64,000 nucleotides of DNA from Rugalucina vietnamica (lineage: Eukaryota; Mollusca; Bivalvia; Lucinida; Lucinidae). Position 1 is the first letter of the stretch, and each line of letters begins with the position of its first letter. Below are positions 1-11,300 of the stretch, one piece after another. The position numbers and the translations under genes were made by a program. The notes under the pieces are model-generated. The model ran no database searches. It saw only the letters and a program-made list of their open reading frames with translations, and was not told the origin of the DNA. The stretch is from contig OZ024869.1 in NCBI GenBank assembly GCA_964017185.1, forward strand, positions 4,796,501 through 4,860,500. The letters run 5' to 3'.

Positions 1-1782
1 CATAAAATGATAACGGTTACCGAATATTGATAAAGACAAGACATTCTGTTGATAACGATTTACCTGGAAAAATACACCTTTATGACTATCTTGAAACAAT
101 AAGCTAATATTGGACTTAGTATCTACGAGTATGGGATATGAACAACGTTACCGAAGGGACAGTCTTCTATCCTGATATGCTAGCGGAATCAGAGTTTTAG
201 ACTGTCGGGGAAGTGGTTACATTTACTATATGGTACAACATGATGATGGCTATTGTTAACTTGTCGAAAGCTATGGTACAGCGGGCAGAAACTTCGAGAT
301 TAAATAAAAACTGTCTCCAGTGCTACAAAATGTTAACTGAAAGAACTTGTCTGAGAAAGTTCACCAGTGGTTTTAAATTAAAAATTCACTTTCTATGGAT
401 TTAATGCATGTGTTTCAAACAGTTAAATTGTGTTTCTTATACAAAGTAAAAAAAATGAACTTGCAGTATTGAGGAACTGAGTTAAGTTGGTACATGGACT
501 AGTGAGGAAATAATCTAGAACTTTAAAGAAGACATTTAATAAAAAAGTTAACAAATGTAGAGACTCAGTTAGTGCATGATATCTATGGTTTATATTACAT
601 GTGTGTTTTATTTATTAACACAGGTTCATAATAACATGGGTACAATACTTAATGGGGAGAAATAAACAGAAATAAAAATTCCATAAAATCCTAAGAGGGA
701 AAGGCTTTTGTAACACTATACATGGGGGCAATTGAAATTTAGATTTTCTGTAATTTTTATATTTGGTGTGAAGACAACTTTTCTAATGTTTGGTTTGTGA
801 TCTAAAAATACAACAATTCTAAGAAATAGCGCGTCGAAGCTTATGCTCTTTACCTATTTGGACAAGGTATGTAAAATACACACTACACTTTTCTTACGTA
901 AGATTAATTCTATGGAAACAACCTTCAACCTAACAGAATAATCAGATTCATGACGTTTCCCTATAAAACAGCCGTGCGCGCTTTGCTTAGTCAGAACTTG
1001 GTTTAGTAGTATTAGAGAACTTTTGATTGGGTATAGCTAAAGCAGTGAATAAAGATGTATTATGAACCTGGGTAGACTTAGTACTTAATAAAACTATACG
1101 ATCGAAGTGGACTTATTATTGGCCTGAGATGAAGTAGTATCACAAAATGACTTGGTAGTAAATAAAGATATACGAGTTAGATATATAATTCTTTTTTCTG
1201 ACTGATTCGCGAATTTCCTTTTCTCTCTTATTCATTGACTCAAAATAATCCCGATCATGTCATCTGGTCATCGATGGTGACCAAGTGTTCTACAATATAA
1301 CGAATGTATCCACGTTGTTATACAGCTCCTAAATTCATGAAATATGCATTTAACTCCTTTAAATATTGTTAACATCAACATGTATGTATGTAACTACATT
1401 ATCATGTCTTAAGTAATTAAGATGGCATCCAAGATGGCTTCCAAAAAAGTAAAAATGGATTTTTAATGATTTTGCAATGAAAAGCATAGAACCCTAAATT
1501 GTTTAATTTAAATATTTAGCATACGGTTTTTTTTGTTTTTTTTTTTTGATAAGTTGTATCTTTTCTCGACTTTTGCATCAAAGATTGTGTCTAAGATGGC
1601 TAGTAGAATATGAATTTTGGTGAATGTAATATATTTTGACAATAAAATGCATATATCAATGTACCAGAGATTTGCAGCCTAGCCAAAGTAATACTTCATG
1701 ATAGTATTACTGCTGTTAAATGAATTTCCATTTTGATCTTTTATTTCATTCTTATTTGTAAAGTTTTATTAACTCAATGAGT
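1..1782. other. Gene-poor AT-rich stretch
   Basis: I see no supportable gene. Reading frames are short and without recognisable motifs. The only structured piece is around 960-1100, where a TATA-like ACTATAAAAC-type context is followed by a GC-rich step and two AATAAA hexamers (near 1048 and 1086). That arrangement could be a fragment of an LTR promoter, but no partner copy or clear ends were found. Confidence 0.5.
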
Positions 1783-2076
1783 TCAGATCATCCATCAGTA
1801 GAAGCCTCCGTGGTGCAGTGGTTATGTCACTCGCCTTGTAAACCAAGGGTCGCAGGTTCGATCCCGGGCTTCTCCAGTCCGTCGGATGGGACTATAAACC
1901 GAGGTCAGATCATCCATCAGTAGAAGCCTCCGTGGTGCAGTGGTTATGTCACTCGCCTTGTAAACCAAGGGTCGCAGGTTCGATCCCGGGCTTCTCCAGT
2001 CCGTCGGATGGGACTATAAACCGAGGTCCCGTCTCCATATGACCTTAGCTGTTGGTGGGACGTTAAACCCCAATCA
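1783..2076 (+). repeat. tRNA-derived SINE, tandemly duplicated (122-bp unit)
   Basis: Two head-to-tail copies of a 122-bp unit (1783-1904 and 1905-2026) are followed by a SINE tail to about 2076. Each unit holds a tRNA-like head (first copy 1804-1875) with an A box resembling TGGTGCAGTGG and a B box GGTTCGATCC. The anticodon-loop sequence CTTGTAA resembles tRNA-Thr(TGT), but the 5' side of the anticodon stem no longer pairs, so this is not a functional tRNA. Only the second copy keeps the tail, with GGGACGTTAAACC near the end, a type common in mollusc SINEs (family knowledge). The first copy stops at the shared unit. Confidence 0.85.
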
Positions 2077-2737
2077 ACCAACCATCATCCATAAGTCATA
2101 CATCCATGCGCATGTTTGCAAATGAGACTAGTGTGCTTTATTTTGGAAGTGGACCCATGTTTTGTTGAAAATTTTGTTTAGACAATGGACTGACATTGAT
2201 TTTCCAACCATGCCACTTTATAATTAATTTTGATATAATTTTGTGTCATGGACATGCTAAACAAGAGACTGTGACCTCATTAGTCACCACAGTTAGTTTT
2301 GCATTATATACAGGTCTAATATGTACATAGTTCCTGATCTGTATCCACACTATCTCTGATCTGTACCCATAATATTCGGTTTCTGATCTGTATCCATGTT
2401 AACACTGATCTGTACCCACTGTTTGTATGACCTTCGATCCATACCCAACTGCATTGTGTCGGACATCAAATCTGTGCGCTTCTGCACTTTTCAGTTATGT
2501 GTGACAACTTTGTTGCCAGATTATTGTCGGATTCTATTACAACAGTTTAATGTGATGCTTTGAGCTTGATAATGATTCAGTAATATAACCAATTCGACAA
2601 TGTCATTTAAAACTAATAGTACTTCTATCTCATATTCTTGAGCAGCAATTTAACATACCCTTAGTTTGACCACTTAAAAGTTAAAAGAGTTGTTTTAAGT
2701 GTATCTTTCAGCACAATCATTTTGATTGGTTTCGATT
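2077..2737. other. Non-coding stretch with a short degenerate tandem repeat
   Basis: No gene is seen. Between about 2332 and 2450 the word CTGATCTGTAYCCA recurs four to five times at 22-29 bp spacing, a small degenerate minisatellite. The rest is unremarkable AT-rich sequence. Confidence 0.5.
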
Positions 2738-3618
2738 TTGGATGTGTCAGGCGGTTTCACAGGATTCTCCCGTTTTCGTCCCACCTACTGATTGGTCATA
2801 TGAGCTGAAATAATATTGAAAAGGTACAAGTAGGCAATGACCAGGAATAGGCGCAATCAAAAAGAAGTTCCCAAATCCAAAAACCAAGATGGGAAAAACT
2901 AAATTGACAATTAGGTACTTATACTTCGAAACCATGTCTTAAGCCGAATGAGGAGCTATTTCCCAATAGGCGACCACTCAGTTACCCGAACTTAAATAAA
3001 ATATGAAAACGTACATAAGCACAAAATTACTGGGAGACGTAAACGCATATTCATAGTGAGTTGATCAAATGTCAGTGCTATGGTCAAGCAAAAATGATAC
3101 ATATTTTGGTTGGTGCCGGAGCTTCTCGTCTGTTGCTTGGCCCACCGGGGTTCAACTGGTGTTTTTCTTTTGCTCCGGGTTTCAGTAAGTTATTCGGCGC
3201 CCAGGGATCTCCATCGTCGGGCAGCATACTTAATCTGTTGAGTCCTCGTTTTTGATTCATCAGGGTGGTTATCATTATTTATTCGTTTGTCCTTGATGAT
3301 TCATTGACTAGTTAGAGATTCACCACGTGGACCGAACAACTATCTAAATGAAATGCTGTGAACCACTGCAGAAGATGAGGGTGAGGTTAGGCGCCTGTAA
3401 AACCGGTTTAAGCCCCCCAGTAATTTTATGTTACTGATCGTTCCAAGGCGATACTTCTGTAGTGGTTCTTATTGTTTGTGTTTTGGAGTCGAATTTTTGT
3501 GCTGTTTGAGCCTTATGTATGTTTTCATATTTTCAGTTAAGTTCGCGTAACTGAGTGACCGCCTATTGGGGAATAGCTGCTCACTCGGCGTACGATATGT
3601 TTTCTTGGTATAAGTACC
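2738..3618. repeat. Older inverted-repeat element, host site of the Gypsy insertion
   Basis: The stretch about 2826-3035 is the reverse complement, with divergence, of about 3410-3618 continued at 15762-15890. Examples are the blocks around GTAACTGAGTG and TATAAGTACCTAATTGTC. The two arms flank a 370-bp centre (about 3036-3410) in which I recognise no gene; it contains weak opposite-strand reading frames only. Bases 2738-2824 match the central part of a SINE also found at 38565 and 57508 (block CCCGTTTTCGTCCCAC). A third, diverged arm copy lies at about 33890-34130. The Gypsy element is inserted inside the right arm. Confidence 0.65.
3615..3618. repeat. Target-site duplication, left copy (TACC)
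   Basis: TACC precedes the TG of the left LTR and recurs immediately after the CA of the right LTR at 15758-15761. The joined flank without the element (AAGTACCTAATTGTC) matches the uninterrupted relatives of this repeat in the window, which confirms the insertion point. Confidence 0.85.
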
Positions 3619-5089
3619 TGTTACGAGTTGTCTCCCTGGTGGCTCGAGGTTGTTATTGCACCACTTGATGGATCTTGACCAAGAACGTTTGTCTGCCTTG
3701 ACAGTCAGGCGGTTTGTGCCAGCCTTGGTCGGTCTTGCTAACTGACAGTCGGACTATACTGTTTTATGGACAAAATGTCTAGTTGGTGTAAACCTGGACT
3801 TCGCCGATGTTAAATTTGCTTTATTCTAATTGCACGTGTTAGGCTAATTACTTGATTAAAGTAGGAATGAAACGAAGAAAGAAGACTAATTAAGATTTCA
3901 CAATGTCCATATTTTTAATAAACAATTAGATGCAAATGTGTGTGGTTTGTTCTTTAACTAATGACTAGATACAATTAAAACAAAAGTGGCAAAACACGGG
4001 TGAACGAGCGGAATGAAATATAAACGAGCATGTGCTACTGGGTGACGTAAAAAGACTAAGACGTTTCAACGTTCAAATCACAATTAAGAAGACAACATTA
4101 TGGCTAATTGGGGCTTAAAATTACTAAAGGCGAGTTACAGGAAAGAAATCTGGATATGACACATCAAACGGTTTTTAGAAAATGACAGAATTGGCTTAAT
4201 TCGCATGTGAAAGCAAAATTTGTCAAAGTTTTATCAAAGTTACAAATTTAGTACTTCAAAGGCAAGAAAATAACAAAATATGAATTACCAATACAAAGCG
4301 GTCTAATTCTTGATGATTTTTGTGTATTTAGGCCGAAAAATGGGTTGGCAAACTGCTTTTAAGAATTTCTGAAATAATTTTGATAGCCTTCCCAAGTGCT
4401 CAAAACACTGTCAAATTGCGAAGTCCTCGCGTGAATCGTGCGCACGCCTTATATAGTCGCCCAGCATTTGCACACAAAAACACTTGTGTGATGGCTGCAC
4501 GCAGACCGTTGCCCGGCACCCGTTTGCTCACCAGAAATCTGTGTGTGCAACGTGCGTTCGTAGCAACGGTAAACGTCAGCCACGGCATAAGTCTGAAACA
4601 GTCGCTCCGATAAAAACAGTGATGGAGCGAAACGACCTTGCGAATTCTGTAAATTATCAACACGCATCAACAGATAAATGATTGCAGAAAATGACCCTTA
4701 CCCTTAGAACTTTGAAATTATTTAACAGAGACTGAAAATTGGCTTTAAAGTTGGAAATTTGTGTTTGACAGCCGACAATTGTTGACATTGGCGCCTTAGC
4801 AACAACCCACAATGCATCACCTGTCAAACACGCAATATGGCGGCAAGATGCAAACAGCTGATTCGTGTTGATAAAATAAAGAAAACTTTCAATAAGACTG
4901 GTGCATTCATACGATCTTGCACACAACAGGAATAAACCTTAAGGTAAACTTGTCGCTCGCATATGACTATCATGCTCCTTTTATATTCATTTACAAAGTA
5001 CAATGGACCAATAGTGAAAATAATTACAAGTACAGTTTCCGATAGCCCTATTTATTCGGACAGACAAGGCAAGACACCAGAGCATATCA
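3619..5089 (-). repeat. 3' LTR of the Gypsy element
   Basis: 1,471-bp direct repeat of 14287-15757 (offset 10,668). It begins TGTTACGAG and ends CATATCA on the plus strand. The TATA-like motif lies at 4448-4456. A minus-strand AATAAA hexamer (TTTATT on the plus strand, 3820-3825) is a candidate polyadenylation signal. The short reading frames inside it occur identically in both LTRs and show no protein motif. Confidence 0.95.
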
Positions 5090-5101
5090 CAACCCCCTTC
5101 C
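5090..5101 (-). promoter_or_regulatory. Polypurine tract (plus-strand primer site)
   Basis: On the minus strand the purine-rich GGAAGGGGG followed by TTG lies directly against the start of the 3' LTR. This is the standard position of the RNase H-resistant primer for second-strand synthesis. Confidence 0.75.
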
Positions 5102-6367
5102 AAGGACGTTTAAGTTCCATCAAACGTCGTTGAAACAGGCGAGTAATATGCCAGAAGTAAACAGGAGATAAATTGGCTATTGGAGATCACAAATGGAATA
5201 ATCCTGGTCACGGCACCATTATATTAACATGTAAATGATATGAAATATGTCAGAGTGCTTAATTTGAAACAATGAAAAATTACATGGTACCATAACAACA
5301 TTTAGAATTTGATTTAAATGAAAAACTCAGACATATTAGATACGAAAAATGTAGCAAGTGTTTCACATCAAGTCAGTAACTGATCAAAATGAATTAAGCT
5401 ACACTTAGTGAATTTCAAATACTGAAAAATAGCCAGAATGAATATATGTATTCAAGGCTTATGTACAGAATATTATGCTATCTTTTAAACATCAACGCTC
5501 ACATCATACTACATCAAAATTGGCACCTCATTTGAGCAAATATCAGACAAGAGAGCATCACATAATATTATGACTCAAACTAGAAGGCGTACATATGAAA
5601 TTCAATTCAATGCTATTACATAACACAGAACTATTGAACAATAAATAACATTAAAGCATCTCTGAGTTTAACATCAAACAATAAATAGAAAACAAATGCG
5701 TACATTTCGTCATGAGAACTTTTGACTTAAGCAACAATATTTAATTATTTGACCACCTAGAATTCAGCATTTCTCTATGGCACGTAGTCAAAAGCCCATA
5801 CATTTTATAACAGTAATTTTTAAAAGTACAAATAGGCATATGACATTAAAATATTCAATATTCAACATTGCTTTCAGACAATTCAACAAACTCATTTAAA
5901 ATTGTTCTATATTGATTTCATATAGATTACCATGTCAAATAATGCACCAAAGCAACAAAATGCCCTAGCGACAGGCAATAGACAACTTGCAAAAAGGCAT
6001 AAGTTCAAGTTGAAAGTAAACGGATTGAGTATGACAATTACAAAAGTCATTACACATGAGCAAAGAAAAAAAAATAAAATGCACTAATTTCACCATACTG
6101 TATGGAAACTTAATTAACGTCTGAACACATAAATTTTGAGCTGTAGGAAAGTAAAAAGAAAAAATAGTTAAGGTAAAGTTCTGAGACAATTAATGATCTT
6201 TAAAAATATACATGGCCAGGGCTTGACCCTCCATAAAATGAACAAATTTCTATTGAACACATTGATGCTAGGTACATGTTGTAAAAAAATCAATCACATA
6301 ACCTCTCTCACGCACTCTCTCCCTCATCTCTCTCTGCCTCCCTCTCTTTGCAGTTTCTGGCTGGTCT

Positions 6368-7735
6368 TTACTTCTCCTCTCTCTTCTTTCTGTTGTCATG
6401 CACCTCTCCCAATACTGACTTCAATTTCGGAGACTTCCGTGGCCTGTTCTCCTTTTGCCTCCAAAACCACCGCCGCTGTGCCGCTCTCCTCCTTGCTTCT
6501 GCTCTCCTCCTGGCCCCTTCCCTATAGATCTCTTCTTTTTTCTTCCGTTCCTCTTCCGCTGCCTCTGCCAGTTTTCTATCTTCAAGCCTATCTCTTTCTT
6601 CCATACGCCAGCACAATCGTGTTACAGCATCTGCCAGTTTACTTTGCATCACCGTGCTATCAACCATCTTTTCTTGATATTCCCTCACAGCTTTATAAGT
6701 TTTCTCCAGACTTTCAGTTAATTTGTTTATTGACGCAAGCAGTCCTTTCTCCCCAATTCCTAGAACTCTTTCCTCTTCCGTTTTACTGTCCTCTCCTCTT
6801 AATTTCTGAATCTCCTCCCTATCGTTCGCCTCTGTATTTAGCAATTGATCAGTTATATCCTCAACACCTTCATTCATGTCCGAGTCAGCTCCTGTAACAT
6901 TCGAAGTCTCCGACCCCTTCTCCGTTTCCCTATCTACCTCGCTGTACTTTCCATTACGAATCACCGCCACCAGTCTGCTGTCCTCCTCCCTAATATCCGC
7001 ATCATACCGCTTACCATCCGTCCTATACGCGTCTAAAGGTGAATGCTGAATAAACTCAGGCATTGGTGGGGATACATTAAGTGGCACAGATCGGGGGATT
7101 AGTTTTACTTTGGGGGTTGGGGTATATTCAGGCACTAACGTGGAGGTTACACATAAATCACTGAACTCCTCTGGCATGCACATCTTGACAGCTGCTGGTA
7201 ACTCGCGCCTTGCAGCCTCTGCTGTTTCGGTTACAGACATAAAGTGCTGGGTACTCTCCTCAGCCGAATACTGTTGATAGTCACTAGGTCCGATCACGTA
7301 GGGATTTGGGTTGGTGACTAGGTATGGTGTGTGGTCCAGAATTCCTGAATTCAGTGCCATAGCAGCATGCCTTTTATAACCAGTTACATGTTTAACCAGC
7401 TGGTCCCACTTTAAACAACGAAAGAAACACAAACTGCAATAGTACGGCACTTGGTGAAACTGTATATGCTGCCGAAGGATGTGGTCTTCCATTCTTGCCT
7501 TGACGTCAACATGCTTTACACCGCTGTTTCTAATGCAATGTAGACACAGATAGGCTCGACCCCTTCTTCTTGACCTATACTCCAAGTCCCCTCCTCCGAT
7601 CGTAGCTGACCCATCCATCTCACCTGAAGGACATGAAAAGACAACTTTGAGTTTTCTTTGAAGGTTACTGTAACAAGTATTATCAAATGACCTCCCCCTT
7701 TTCTTATGTGCTATGTTTGTAAGACTGTGGGACAA
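6368..7735 (-). CDS. Gypsy ORF3: zinc-finger and coiled-coil protein in env position
   Basis: This 455-codon frame lies between pol and the 3' LTR. I do not recognise the protein. Two Cys/His modules are visible: C64-x2-C67-x17-H85-x4-H90 and C100-x2-C103-x12-H116-x6-H123. An acidic, Ser/Glu-rich middle follows, then a long charged helix (about residues 310-400) ending in an Arg/Lys-rich tail. There is no signal peptide or membrane segment, so it is not a classical envelope protein; nucleic-acid binding is the natural inference. The phrase TTTTCATGTCCTTCAG followed by GTGAG just ahead of Met40 looks like a 3' splice site, so the expressed protein may start at Met40 from a spliced RNA. The opposite strand is a pyrimidine-rich shadow frame. 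Confidence 0.75.
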   Translation of the reverse strand: MSHSLTNIAHKKRGRSFDNTCYSNLQRKLKVVFSCPSGEMDGSATIGGGDLEYRSRRRGRAYLCLHCIRNSGVKHVDVKARMEDHILRQHIQFHQVPYYCSLCFFRCLKWDQLVKHVTGYKRHAAMALNSGILDHTPYLVTNPNPYVIGPSDYQQYSAEESTQHFMSVTETAEAARRELPAAVKMCMPEEFSDLCVTSTLVPEYTPTPKVKLIPRSVPLNVSPPMPEFIQHSPLDAYRTDGKRYDADIREEDSRLVAVIRNGKYSEVDRETEKGSETSNVTGADSDMNEGVEDITDQLLNTEANDREEIQKLRGEDSKTEEERVLGIGEKGLLASINKLTESLEKTYKAVREYQEKMVDSTVMQSKLADAVTRLCWRMEERDRLEDRKLAEAAEEERKKKEEIYREGARRRAEARRRAAQRRWFWRQKENRPRKSPKLKSVLGEVHDNRKKREEK

Positions 7736-8333
7736 AGAGTAATCACCCAGAGCTCATGCTACGCTACGTTTAAACCGTTAAGGTGCGCAATTGTTGACGC
7801 GTCTCGCAAACGTCCTCACTTTAGGAACCTGAGGCCTTTCGCATAAACGGGTTCATATTAGAGATCTCAAAACTCTACACGTCAGCAAGAATCTCTTTCG
7901 GCATATCTCGTAGGCAGAGCTATACTCATTTGCTTTTCAACTTAGATAAATCACCGTTCTTATTCCTTTCTCTTCTATCCTCAAAACGGCCGATCTACAA
8001 TCATTTTCCTTGTTAAACCGAACGACAACCCTTTACAAAATTACCGATCTGCATAGCTCCTTCAGCCTCTCTACTGCCATCTTAAGATTCTTCCTGCACC
8101 CTCTTCTGTGTATTCTTGAGATCACTTCCCTTTCGGCTAGTGCTTAGCCATGAGCATTCTGAAAAAGACTAGATATATCACTGTCCCCATCTTCCCACAT
8201 CTTACTTCTTTGGGACAAACAAGAGTAGAGCTGCGTCTTATAACCACGACATCTTCAATCATTCATCATCACATACACACACACACACACGATAAAAATC
8301 ACTGTAGTTTTTGTCTTCCACTTTTGCTATTTT

Positions 8334-11300
8334 CTACGGTGAAGAAAGTAGTTTCTTCTTGGCCCTGGCGAGCCACTTCGGTGGACAATCACCACGATAT
8401 GGTTTCAGCTTGTCATGGTGCCGCATCTTCTCGGTTCCAGATTTGTCCACCTGTAACAGGAAATCTATGTTTCCCAAGTTCTTCTTGATGAGAAATGGCC
8501 CCTCATACGCCGGCTCGAGCTTGTGCATTACCCCCAATTTTGTAGCTTCAAGGAGACTCCAGACCAGGTCACCCGGTTGGTACTTGTTTACCAGAACCTT
8601 TGCATCATATATCTCTCTGCTTCTCTTTGCAGCAGCGTCCAAATGTTTTCTCGCCACATCATGGGCATGCTGGACTTTGTCTCGCAAGGAGTCAACATAT
8701 TCACCGTAGGAAGTAACTTTTTCACCCTGATAAGTTCCAATGCTGTTGAAAGCCAACTCCGCTGGAAGCCTAACTTCGCGCCCCATCATCAACAGGTTGG
8801 GTGTGAGCTTCGTTGATTCATTTGGCGTGGCCCGATATGCTCCCGCCAAACATCCCAGGTACAAGTCCCACTCTTTTTGTTCTCCACATAGGTAGGCCTT
8901 GATCATCCTTATTAGTGTTCGGTTGAACCTCTCCGACTGGCCGTTCCCTTTCGGGTTCCTGGGGCTGGTCCTGCTCTTCTTCACTTCCAGCATGCGACAC
9001 AGCTCACTAAAAACCTTACTTTCGTAGGTTCTGCCCTGATCACTATGTATAGTGAGAGGGCAACCCCACCGGGAAATGAACTCGTTGAGGATTTTTGCTG
9101 CGCAAACTTCCGCAGACATGTCTGGAACTGGCAAAATCTCCACATATTTCGTGAAGTGGTCTGTTACCAGCAGGATATAGCGATTGCCACGATCTGTAAC
9201 AGGCAGTGGACCTAAGAAGTCTGTAGCAACGAAATCACCTGGTGCACCAGACCTCAGTGACCCTAGAGGAGCCTTCGGTGTCACCGGTGGTCTCTTATTT
9301 GCTTCGCAGGTGTCACATTTACGGATGTATAGGTTGATATCTTCCTTGAGGGCATACCAGTAAAATCTCTGGACTGTCTTCTCCTTGGTCTTTTTGCACC
9401 CCAGATGCCCTGATATGACTGAGTCATGCATTTGGAACATGATGTCTTTCTTTAATGCTCTTGGAACTATGAATTGTTGGTAATCCCCTGTCCCATCTTT
9501 CTTGACAAACTTCTTGAAAAGCAACCCTTGGTGTACTGTGAGCAGATCCCACAGCACCCAATAGTGCCTACAAGCAGGGCTTTTGAACGCAATATCCTTA
9601 TTGCTGGGCTTCTCTCCTGCTAATTTCGCCTTCAATATGGGACCAATGTCAGAATCCTCCAATTGTAGAGTCTGGAGCTCAGCAGTAGACCAGCCATTTG
9701 CCCAAGGTGTGTAGGCATTCTGCCTGGTCGACCGCCTGTCTCCATCTTCTTGCTGTGATGAACCGGACTGTGGTTCACCAACTTCCTTGGCAACCCTAAC
9801 TGGTTCACCTGCAGCCTCTGTATCTTGGGTAGACCGGCCATCTTTCTCGCCAGAGTTCTCCGAGTGTTCCTTCAAAAACTCCCGATGCACCATGTCCTGT
9901 GCCTTCTTTATGCATTTTCTACATGGGCCACATTTGAGAGGCTCGTTCATGTCTTGATTGGGACAGTCACAGTCTTTAGGATTTTCGCACCTAGACAGGG
10001 CATCACAGTGGCCTTGCTTGTGTCCTGGTCGGTACTCTATGGAGAAATCATACTGGCTTAAGATTTCAATCCAGCGTGCAATCTTTCCCCGTGGCTCCTT
10101 CAGCCTAAACAGCCAGATTAGTGACTGATGATCCGAACGGACCACAAACCTTCTTCCCAAAAGGTACTGTCTGAAATATTCGATGAAGAATCGCACTGCC
10201 AGTAGTTCTTTTTCTGTGATGCAGTAGTTCTTCTCTGCCTTGTTTAAAGATCTACTGGCATACGCGATTACTCTTTCCTGACCCTGCTGAATCTGGTGGA
10301 GTACTGCTCCGATGCCTAGGTCGGAAGCATCCACGTCTAAAACAAAACTGCCGGCATTGTCAAGTGGATATCCCATGATGTCGCTGCTTACTAGAGCTTT
10401 CTTCAGGTCTGTGAAGGCCGCCTCACACTCCTGGCTCCATAGGAATCTTTTACCCTTCTTGGTTAATTCTACCATGGGTCTTACCATAGCAGCGAAGTTC
10501 TTGACGTATCGCCTATAGTAAGATCCCATGGCTACCAGCTGTTTTACCTGTCGTGGTGTCTTAGGTCTTGGCCAGTCCACTATCTTGGCGATATTTACAG
10601 GGCTCGGGCTCACTCCTTTACCAGACACCACATGTCCTAGGAACACCACTTCTGTTTGCAGGAGATCACATTTGGTCGGCTTCAGTTTTAGGCCTGCTGA
10701 ACGAATTCGTTCAAGGACCTCTTCGACCCTCGCCAGGTGTTCTTCAAAATCCTTCCCAAAAACAATGATATCGTCGATGTAAATCAAGCAGGTGACCCAC
10801 TGGAGGCCTTGTAATGCCATTTCCATCGTCCGCTGGAACGTGGAAGCCGAATTATTGAGACCGAAGGGCATTCTAGTCATCTCCAAATGTCCGTATTTAC
10901 AAACGAACGCACTTTTAGGAATGTCCTCTTCTTTCAAGGGTATTTGGAAATACCCACTGGTCAAGTCAAACGTGCTGAATAGACTTGAACCTGCCACTGC
11001 GTCGAGACAGTCTTGAACTCTGGGGAGTGGAAATCCGTCAGGCTTCACCAAAGAATTTACTTTACGGTAGTCCACACATGGCCTAACAGTTCCATCTTTC
11101 TTTGAGACTAGAACTATCGGACTCGCCCATGGAGATACACTATCACGTATCACACCTTTTTCTTTCAGCTCCTCTATAGCAGCTTTCTCCTTGTCTGCAA
11201 AAGCCAAAGGAACTCTTCTTGGTGGTTGTTTAATGGGTGGACTGTCTCCCGTTTTAATCTCGTGCTCGTTCAGATGCGTAAGGCCAATGTCCCACTCATG

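Noticed and set aside
1804-1997. tRNA genes at the two SINE heads
   Set aside because: The anticodon stem does not pair and the heads are joined to SINE body sequence, so they are derived promoters rather than working tRNA genes.
4380-4926. Several 60-90-codon frames inside the LTRs (also at 15048-15594)
   Set aside because: They occur on both strands, have no motif, and are identical in both LTRs only because the LTRs are identical.
6193-6897. 234-codon plus-strand frame opposite ORF3
   Set aside because: Pro/Ser/Leu-rich shadow of the Glu/Arg-rich minus-strand ORF3; no independent evidence.
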